A stretch of DNA of 64,000 nucleotides from Blumeriella jaapii (Eukaryota; Ascomycota; Leotiomycetes; Helotiales; Drepanopezizaceae): the NCBI GenBank assembly GCA_009599575.1, contig VWND01000095.1:930001-994000 (forward strand), in the 5' to 3' direction. A model generated the notes under the pieces. The model worked only from the letters and a program-made list of their open reading frames with translations, was not told the DNA's origin and searched no databases. The position numbers and the translations under genes were made by a program. Below, piece after piece: positions 56,128 to 64,000 of the stretch. Position 1 is the first letter of the stretch. Every line of letters starts with the position of its first letter.

Positions 56128-58477
56128 TCACTGCATCTCTAATTCCATGGGCTGCTTCGAGCTCGAAGGGGCCCTCGAACCATTTCCTCCTTTGCCCATT
56201 CCAATCCCCAATCCCGCAATGCCATCTCTCAGGGTCGCGAAACTTCCGGGCGTCGAATCACCATTCGGTGCTGGCTTCACGCTATCGGCAACAACAGTTG
56301 CATCCGCAGTCTCGACGCCTGTGAGCACACCTCGACCCACGCCTACGGTATCTTGGCTCCCCAGGTATCTGTCTGTCGCGGCGTTCGAAGGCCCGTTCAT
56401 GTCCAAATCCGTGCGGTTGAAGACCGAGTGCCACCACCTGATCTTGTCCAGCTGAGGAAACAGCAGACGCTCCTTGCCTCGAACATTATCATCGATCTCG
56501 CCACCATCGTATGCCTTGTTAGTGAACTCCTCGCGCTTGGAGAGGAAGTAGGACCACACGCTCGCCGTGCGCTCGTGCACACGGGCGTCGAGGCGTGATT
56601 TCTCGTTGTTGTAGAGGAAGGTGCCGTATTGGCACGAGTAAAGGTGGTAGAGAAGCCTTTTCAAGAAGCGCTCGTTGAACTCGAAGCGCGTCGGGTGTTG
56701 ATGCAAAAGCTGGTAGGTAGCATCCAGAAATTGGTGAAAGACCGGACTAGTCTCTTTGGGCTTCGTAGCTTCCTTTTCCGCCAAGCTGTCTTTACCAGAG
56801 CCCTTCTTGGCTTTTGCTAGATCGTCAACCGAGACGATTTCTCCGTCCGAATCGGTTGTAGCATCTTGGGTGTTGCTCTTATTGAAGAATCGCTTCGCAC
56901 TCAGCAAGGCGTTTTCGATAGCGTCGTTGCCTCGGCTTTCGCCGTTATTGGGCTGAATCGCCGAGCCTGCCAGAGCGTCGTTCTGAGTATGAAACCACTT
57001 CTCGCTATTCAGGAAGCCAGATCGATGTTGAAACATGTGGCCGAATGCCAACCAATCTTTCTCTACAAGCACGATAAAGCCGTCGATGGTCCTGTAGTAA
57101 GGATCAAGCATGAGTTGCGAAAGAGCGCTCAACTGGCTAGTTCGGTCCCATCCATCTGAACAGTGTATCAGTACGTGAGAGTGCTGGATCCCAACTTGTC
57201 GGGCGATCAGAGCGGAACCATCTAGCAAGCCAGTGATATGTTTGAGCCACCCGCTTCTGACAAGCAGGTCCCTGTTTGGAGGCAGCTTTGATATGTCTGC
57301 ATCTTTGATAGCTTCAACCACCTTTTCCAACGAATTTCTCATCACATGGATATTGTCAATGCCCAGGTAAGCTTTAGTAGCGAACTTGTAATGATCCATG
57401 TTTTCTGATCCGAGACCTACTGCTTGCATTGCCAATGCGTTGACCGTTGGGCGAGCGTCGACAATGAGATTGTGTTGCTGTGCTCCGTAGATAAGTGGCT
57501 TGTCAGCAGTGATCTGAACGGTCGAGGAAGAGATTATCTCATCCTCCAATCTTTCCGTTTCCGAGAGCTCGCCATCCGTACCAGAGGACCCCATGTCTAC
57601 CTGGCTAGATGCCGGGCTAGTTTTGGAGACGCTCAATGAGGCGGTCTCAACTTCGTCTGGCTGGGCGCAAGCAGAGAAACAGGCACTGACGAGCTTCTCA
57701 TCTTGTATGCTCCGTTTTCCTCTGAGTCCAGCAAGCGGCTGTGAGCTCCTTGATATGGAGCAGTTGTTCACCGGGTGTAGATATGTCAGGACAGGTATCC
57801 GTACTCTCGACCGATATCTGCCAGCATAGTTCAGGGTGTTGTCGGATATGGTCGAAGGCACGGGCAGCAAGGCGGGATACGTAGGAGAGAATGCGTAGTC
57901 TGTGTTAATCTTTGATATCCTCCATCCTCGGTCGACGCCCTTGTCGCTGATGCCTTGGCGCCTCCACTCTGCCTTTGCATCGTACAGCTCCCACCCGTTG
58001 ATCTTCTTCTCTAGCGGCACAGGATCATAGCTGAAGGCGTGTAGTTTCTCAATGCTCCCAAGCCTACATGTTGCCGACTTTATGCTCTCATAGGCATCCC
58101 TGGCCTGTTTATCGTCCGTGAAGTTCAGTGTAAAGAAGTTGAAGTCCCGACATCTAAATCGTATTGAAGACGCAAGCCCGGATGCGGGCGGAGTTGGTCG
58201 AAATGTGCAGAAGGCTATCATAGGGTATGCGATCCATGATTCCCTTGGGGCCTTCTTCTTCTCTGGTAGTGGATTGGAAAAGTCTTTTGGCAAGCGTGGA
58301 GGGGTGATTGTGACCAGAACGAGATGATGCGCCATGAGATGCAAGGTCGCTGTCGACACCTCTCCCGCGGCGAGAACCTGGACATGCTCGACCTGTATAT
58401 GCCAGATGTTAGTGTCTACCCTCAGCGCATATACTGGCATTATGGCCGACCTTTTTTATCCTGAGCTTGTCCGCCAT
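56128..58477 (-). CDS. YMR1: Myotubularin-family phosphoinositide 3-phosphatase (two exons)
   Basis: Removes the 3-phosphate from PI3P (and PI(3,5)P2), acting on endosomal and vacuolar membranes. Exon 1 (58451-58477, MADKLRIKK) is only nine codons; after a 58-nt intron exon 2 (56128-58392) starts VEHVQVLAAGEVSTATLHL. Total 763 residues. N-terminal PH-GRAM domain (to ~110) with FRCRDFNFFTLNFTDDKQAR; phosphatase domain with NGWELYDAKAEWRRQGI, RSRVRIPVLTYLHP, DARPTVNALAMQAVGLGSEN and the P-loop HCSDGWDRTSQ at about residue 418 (CX5R; Cys nucleophile, Arg and both Asp present, hence an active enzyme). Then DGFIVLVEKDWLAFGHMFQH. A Ser/Glu-rich insertion follows SACFSACAQPDEVE. The C-terminus is low-complexity. 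Confidence 0.94.
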
Positions 58478-59562
58478 CTTGGCTTCTGCTGACGTAGCGT
58501 TGGGCTTTCAAGAACCAAGCATGAATAGAATTTCATTGCACAATAGACCTCTTATTGCAAGAAAGGTATCTTTGACACTCTCTGGGTCATTCCTCAGGTG
58601 CCTGGTGTTCTTGATTTGGGGGGTGTGAGTCTGAGAGTTTACGTCGTAGAGAGAGGCTGAGGCTGTACATCTCCTCCTGTTTTTTTTAGCTTCGGGAGCC
58701 GGGACCTCTGTCACGACGGCCAGGTGGTACTAAAGCGAATAGGCATCGTCTTAATAAGATGATCGCATTCGCGTTTCCGACTATTTCAAAGATTTCAAAG
58801 ATGTCCCCCCTTCTCTTCTCCTTGCATATCCTGTTATGCATAAAGCGACTCTTGTATTGATCGTGACAGCTTTGCCTTTAGCACTTCTGCATGACAGGCC
58901 TGATGCTTGGCGAAGACTCGGGATTTGACGTCTTCTAACACCAGCTCAACTTATCCACAGGTATGTAGAACTCTGTGTACTATTACTACAAAGTCATCGT
59001 TCATTTGACTGCGAGCCTTGCCTGCTTAGATCATGGTGTTTTAAGGGGCTTTGCAAGTTTAAGCTTTGGGAATCAAGATAGCATACTGGCGGTTTTGTTT
59101 ACTTTGTAGGTACCTACCTAGTTTCTCGCAGCTGTAAAAACTTATCTGGTTCGAACTGCGTCTTGAAGGGAAAATGTTAGATTGCAATCAAGAAAACGTT
59201 ATCATTTGTCATACAGTAGGTCATGTTGGCCTGGTGTTCCACTGGAAGCGGAGAAGAAATAGAAACGAAGAGATCCAGATGATGAACTATGTACATTGAA
59301 TGACCAGGGTTCGGATCATAATAGAAACGACCCAATCAGCAGAAAGAAGCTCCAAAACTTTAGAGCTCGGAACTACTCAACTACCTGATAATGGGGATGG
59401 GAAGCTGATCGAGGCCAGACACGTGATCTCTCTAGCGCCAAGGCAGCGGAGGGCGGCCTAAGCGAGCGAGCCACACCATCTACACATTTCCAGACCCCGA
59501 AATTTCGATCTGGATTCCCACGACGACACCACCCCCGACGACCCGCCCGACATACCGCAATC
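58478..59562. promoter_or_regulatory. Divergent intergenic region YMR1 / RPS3
   Basis: 1.08 kb between start codons. Must contain the strong rps3 promoter. No recognisable ORF. Confidence 0.45.
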
Positions 59563-60676
59563 ATGTCTTCAGGTGTTCCAGGAGCCGCTATCAGCAAGCG
59601 CCGCAAGTTGTATGTGTCAATCCCCCAGGAGTCTTCTCGATGCCGGAGTCCCGTACGGCGCTGACATATCCTAGCGTCGCCGATGGTGTTTTCTTCGCGG
59701 AGCTGAACGAGTTCTTCCAACGAGAGCTCGCAGAGGAGGGATATTGTAAGTTACGCCCTCACTTTCAAACGTTGGCTTGCAATTATCTCCCTCTCACTGC
59801 GACAGAATAAGCTGACAGTTCCAAAGCTGGTGTTGAGGTTCGCGTTACGTGAGTGTTCCCAGTCTCTAGAATTCCTGGAATAGCCTCAGTTTCGAAGTTC
59901 GAAGATGTCAAATTTTCCTCTCTAACCTCCAACCTCCAAAACGAACACCACAAATGTACTGACTCCTTCTTAGCCCCACAGTGACCGATGGAAAGTCTCC
60001 CTTCCTTCCTGCAGTTCGCAGATCTTTCGAACCATTCTAATACCCCGCAGTCATCATCCGCGCAACCCACACACAAGAAGTCCTCGGAGAGCAAGGTCGA
60101 CGCATCCGTGAGCTCACCTCCCTCATCCAAAAACGCTTTAAGTTCCCCGAGAACTCCGTCTCCCTCTACGCCGCCAAAGTCCAAAACCGTGGTCTCTCCG
60201 CCGTCGCCCAATGCGAGTCCCTCCGCTACAAGCTTCTTAACGGTCTCGCCGTCCGCAGAGCATGCTATGGAGTCCTTCGCTTCATCATGGAGTCCGGTGC
60301 TAAGGGTTGCGAGGTTGTCGTCTCCGGTAAGCTGCGCGCTGCCCGTGCAAAGTCCATGAAGTTCACCGACGGCTTCATGATCCACTCCGGTCAGCCAGCC
60401 AAGGACTTCATAGATTCCGCCACCCGCCACGTTCTCCTCAGACAAGGTGTTCTCGGCATCAAGGTCAAGATCATGCGTGGATCCGACCCAGAAGGAAAGT
60501 CTGGTCCCCAGAAGTCGCTGCCGGATTCCGTCACCATCATCGAGCCGAAGGAGGAGCAGAGTGTGGTTCAACCGATGAGCCAAGACTACGGTCCGAAGGC
60601 TGCTGCCGCCCAGGCCGCTGCCGAGGCTGCGCGTGCGACTGAGCAGGGTGAGGAGGCTGTGCCAGCCGAGGAATAG
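59563..60676 (+). CDS. RPS3: 40S ribosomal protein S3 (five exons, one non-canonical intron)
   Basis: KH-domain protein at the mRNA entry site of the 40S subunit. Exons: 59563-59609 ([15 protein letters not shown]), 59675-59745 ([20 protein letters not shown]), 59827-59848 (GVEVRV), 59974-59990 (17 nt: PTVTD) and 60051-60676. Together 260 residues. The KH type-2 domain has [15 protein letters not shown] (GxxG); the C-terminal domain includes [20 protein letters not shown] and [12 protein letters not shown]. All borders are GT-AG except the fourth intron (59991-60050), which begins GAAAGT and ends CCGCAG. Only this split keeps the frame and gives [11 protein letters not shown]; a T at position +2 would make a consensus GTAAGT. 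The second intron uses the acceptor CAAAG. Convergent with the NIPA gene. Confidence 0.95.
59974..60050 (+). other. 17-nt micro-exon followed by apparent GA-AG intron in rps3
   Basis: CCCCACAGTGACCGATG (59974-59990) supplies the PTVTD codons. The next 60 nt look like an ordinary intron (pyrimidine-rich, TTCTAAT branch-like site, CCGCAG end) except that the donor dinucleotide is GA. The nearest GT, four bases later, puts the next exon out of frame. Confidence 0.75.
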
Positions 60677-61105
60677 ACTGGGCCGGGGAATACTGCTTTG
60701 ACATGGCGCGGGGGGGCATATGCACATTTTGTGGTACATTCGGGCTTGTAATGCAGCGCAAATGAAGAAATCACACTCGAAGGTCAAAGGACTTTCAAAA
60801 ACACTTCACACAAGAGTCATTCGTCTTGTCGTATAAAAGCATAGTTCGAAATTGTGGATATCTTTTGATTCTCTGGTTGTCTGAACCGTGCCTTCCAAAC
60901 AGGCACCCTGCGCCAAATATATGATACAATATTGATCTTTCTCATAGTACAGAAAACCACTAGAGTCGAACGCCGATACCTCGTGCAGTCGTGTGAAGAG
61001 ATCCTTCTGCAGACCATGCTGCGGACCATACTTTTTCAATTCGGATCCCGCCTCTTAACCATATACAATGTGGGAAATGCAAAAATCTCGAGAGCGCCAG
61101 CCGTG

Positions 61106-62681
61106 TCACCGGGACGATGATTTCCTCCTCGGCCTCTCTGGCGGCTCGCTGAAACTCCTCCTGGCGCCCCCATTGCTGCCGTTGGTCGTGCCATTCATCT
61201 TCCCATTGGCGTAGGAAGGATGACCCTCGTCGTCGCTCTCGGTAAGGTCGGTGAGACCGAGTCCTTCCTCCTCGTCGTAGGCGTGGATCAAGCCCTCTCT
61301 GTCACCTGATCTTCGCCCGTAGTTGCTGCCTACGCTCATCCGGTGAGGATCCAGACTTCTCCTCAGTTGCATGCTCCTTCTCGTCTGGATCCCGGATATT
61401 ATATCGGTAGCAATTCCATCGTGTGTCGAGCGCGCCATCAACCCCTGCCCATTTGGATCTCCACGAGAGATATTGAGAAGATAAACTCCGGTAAAAATGA
61501 CCAGAAACCCACACAATAGAGATATTGTATTGACCGCATCCGCGGTATTGAAACCACCATAGAGTATGAACGAGGCGGTAAGAGTCGCGGTGGTAAAGGT
61601 AACATAGTACAGGGGATTGACTCTGCGGAGAAGGTTAGCTTAATTCCATGTACTTCTGCTTAGCTATGAAGCTTACATTGATGTGGGAAACTGGCTCAAG
61701 GCTTTGTTAAAGTAGTTCATCTGCGTCATGATACAAACGATACAGACGATGATAAAGACATAGGTCGACGGATGTGTAAACTGATTGTTGCCGGCCAAAG
61801 TCAATTTCAAAGCGATTCCGAACGCCTTGACGGACATAACGGTAACTCCTCCAACAGTCGAGCAAATAGACAAGTAGACCAGAGGGTTTTTCCGCCCGTA
61901 AATTGGCGCAATTCGGTATATCATGACGACCGCAAACACTGCCACGATGAAGCAAAATGTCAAAAACCCTACACCCTCCGTCAGCCATGGATAACCGTGA
62001 ACAGAGATTGAAACGTACCAGGTTGGATCGCGTAGTGTAGAATCTCGTCGATTGTCTGGATCTCCTTGTCGGGCGGCGCGTGGAGGACGATAATCACTGA
62101 ACCGATCAAGCATGTTGCACATCCAAGTTTGCCCAACGTTCCCAGCTCTTCCTTCAAAAAGTATGACCCTAACACAGCTCCAATCAAAACACTCAAGGCT
62201 CCTAGAGGCGTCACAAGAATCGCAGGGGCGAACGCGTATGCCGCAAAATTAGCTACCTCTCCAGCGACCACTGTGAAGCATGTTAGAGGATAAATCATTC
62301 GGGCGATTGACACGGCGCATACATGCAAGAATGCCAGCCCACCATATCGGGCTTTTGAGATATGAAAACCCGTCCCCTTCGAAGCCGTGTCTCTCTTCCG
62401 CATCTATAAGCCCCTGGGTTGGTCAGTACTGGCCATTGCCTGTCAATTGGCGTGGGATTGTGCGTACCTTCTTCGTAATGACGAAACTCGTCCCTGCGGG
62501 GAGTCAGTAATTGTGCCACCAGCGCATCCAGATGCCATACCTATTGCCAGAGTAGAGGTGATGGCCAATGCCAGGCCAATGTATCTATCATCCGCATCAG
62601 CCGTTTTTCCATCAGAGGGATCGCGCGCTGCGATTGCGCGACCCCGATGGCAATGCTCCTAACGTACTTGTCTTCCAACAT
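61106..62681 (-). CDS. NIPA-family magnesium transporter (about seven exons)
   Basis: Multi-pass membrane protein of the NIPA/DUF803 drug/metabolite-transporter-like family, whose animal members transport Mg2+. Starts at 62679-62681 with a 14-nt first exon (MLED-K) and continues YIGLALAITSTLAIG, TSFVITKK, GLIDAEERHGFEGDGFSYLK then SPIWWAGIL, each in a separate exon; then VAGEVANFAAYAFAPAILVT, LGALSVLIGAVLGSYFLKEE, CATCLIGSVIIVLHAPPDKE; then FLTFCFIVAVFAVVMIYRIA, LVYLSICSTVGGVTVMSVKA, STYVFIIVCIVCIMTQMNYF; last exon VNPLYYVTFTTATLTASFIL and LLCGFLVIFTGVYLLNISRG. About nine TM helices and a long hydrophilic C-tail with Ser/Arg and Asn/Gly stretches, probably cytosolic and phosphorylated. Small N-terminal exons make automated truncation likely. 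Confidence 0.9.
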
Positions 62682-64000
62682 CGTTGCGCAGGTGCAGTGC
62701 CTCCCCTCCTACCGAACCCGAGGTGTATGTATCCTCGAGTTTGCGCTCGCTCGTTGTCGTGGCCCTGTCTCTCCTCCAGTGTGTTGAGCACTTGCCTGCA
62801 GCCCGGTGTGCGACGAGGGGCTGGCTAGCTCGCGATCGTGTGTCTGTATCCCTGGTACCTGGTCGATGAAGAGGTAGGGTCGCTGGTCGCAAATCGTTGA
62901 AGACGAAGCTCGTGATGTAGTTTTAGGCTTTCGCTCAGATAAGACTGGGTTTGGATCTGATAATCAAGGGAAGGGATAGATCCGGGAGCCGAGTCTAAGG
63001 TTACGGAGTTGAGGCCAGCAAGCGCCTGCTGCGGTCGTGCCCTTTGACGGAGGCGTGTGGTATGGGATCGTGTTTGAGGGTTGGCAGATTGGCAGGTTGG
63101 CAGATTGGCAGGTTGGATTGTTGGATTGTTGGATTTGCAGACAGCGAAACGCCAGTGGACTGGAGGGCTGGCAGCTTAGGTAATGGTTGTAGTTGGTCCT
63201 GTACTGTACTATACAGTACATACATATATGTATGTACTTAGACTTACTTTACAGTGCGGTACTATCTTTAGGTGGCGCGCGCTACACACGCTCAGCCACT
63301 TCACTCGCCTTCACCCCTTTTTGCCGCCACATTTACTTCACGTGCACGGCTCAGAACCGGATGAGAACCAGCAATCGAGAAAGCAGGTCGAAGTGGCTTG
63401 GAATGGCTATCAGTGCCCTCTTCTCCCCCGGGCACAACGAATTTTAATCCTACATCGTGAACAGTCCAACCATGCACCCAGAGGCCAAGAGCGAGCGCGG
63501 AGTCAGAAGAAAACGGCCAGCATGGGGCTCAAAACCCGCTCTGCAATACCGAACAGTGCCCTCCAACCTCAAGCCACCTGTAGTTCGTTTCCGTACCCGC
63601 CTGCCAGAGTAAGAAGGGAAAAAAGACATCATGCTCTGATGTGCTGAGATGGAGAATGTGGGAGTGCGAAGCTGTGGGAGTCACGGGTATCATGAATTTG
63701 AAAGGGGGGGGGAGGGTCAAGGGGAATAGCATCAATGTACCTGTCGGACTTACTAGGCGTGTTCCTAAGGCGAAATTAGTGGTAGTCATACATGTCCTGG
63801 AGATCCAGATGGCGAAGAGGTAGATGGCGAAAAAGCCCGGAGTGAAGCATCCAAGATTTTTTTTTTCAAGGGATGTCGGAGGTGGAGGGTGGGCCGGTAA
63901 TGAAGGTGGAGATTGCGTGGGATGCACCAGAAACACTGATTAGGAGCGTGGACGTTTGGCATCTAACTGTCGTTAGCTTCCCTTCTTCCCCTGATTCAAG
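62682..64000. other. Gene-free right end of the window
   Basis: 1.3 kb with no supported gene. Includes the 8-bp tandem repeat (63081-63136) and one GTACTGTAC at 63201. ORFs on both strands overlap each other and resemble nothing I know; a gene might continue past the window edge. Confidence 0.4.
63081..63136. repeat. Seven tandem 8-bp units
   Basis: TTGGCAGA and TTGGCAGG alternate (four units), followed by three TTGGATTG/TTGGATTT units, an 8-bp register kept throughout. Confidence 0.9.

Noticed and set aside
59783..60787. 334-residue minus-strand frame over rps3
   Set aside because: Opposite strand of a conserved ribosomal protein; no recognisable content.
63183..63936. ORFs of 135-154 residues at the right end
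   Set aside because: Begin in or near repeats, overlap each other antisense and lack recognisable features.

Overview
The window looks like a gene-dense stretch of nuclear chromosome from a filamentous ascomycete (Pezizomycotina; a Dothideomycete is my best guess, not proven). The reasons are 45-80 nt GT-AG introns with CTAAC-like branch sites, uninterrupted kilobase exons, fungal-only families (DUF3112, 2EXR, ergosterol ERG24, ATG27 in its filamentous-fungal form, GH3 beta-glucosidase) and mostly non-overlapping genes on both strands. I support 24 protein genes, 17 of them assigned to a named function or family. I see no rRNA, tRNA, CRISPR array or intact transposon.

Layout. 0.1-8.6 kb: a small unknown protein, a BCAS3-type WD protein (-), then a divergent pair DPM2 (-) / CWC22 (+). 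10-20.7 kb: a coiled-coil protein, a doubtful small Cys-rich ORF, a proline-rich protein with a C-terminal CxxC module, a DUF3112 membrane protein, an unknown Ser/Thr-rich N-terminus protein, and PHO13-type HAD phosphatase. 22.5-29.7 kb: a TPR/SET/MYND protein, a 2EXR protein and a secreted Ser/Thr-rich surface protein, separated by non-coding DNA that includes a diverged tandem duplication. 29.7-33 kb is a gene-poor gap. 33-39.2 kb: cryptochrome/photolyase (+), ATG27 (-), ERG24 (+). 39.2-47.3 kb is a microsatellite-rich island holding one gene, a six-exon secreted GH3 beta-glucosidase whose introns are themselves low-complexity. 47.3-62.7 kb is housekeeping: a two-TM protein, EFM4, PP2A scaffold subunit, phenylalanyl-tRNA synthetase beta, YMR1 myotubularin phosphatase, ribosomal protein S3, and a NIPA-type Mg transporter. 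The last 1.3 kb holds an 8-bp tandem repeat.

The genes do not form an obvious pathway cluster. They are ordinary core genes (glycosylation, splicing, translation, lipid and phosphoinositide metabolism, autophagy) with a few accessory ones (surface protein, beta-glucosidase, 2EXR). I did not find a convincing new multi-gene system. The most interesting signals are an apparent GA-AG intron next to a 17-nt micro-exon in rps3, reading-frame breaks inside conserved stretches of CWC22 and the photolyase (and probably a third gene), an intergenic 9-mer GTACTGTAC far above chance, a 420-nt ATG27 intron in a genome of short introns, and the repeat island around the beta-glucosidase. The frame breaks and the rps3 site may be base-level sequence errors; raw reads or RNA-seq would decide.
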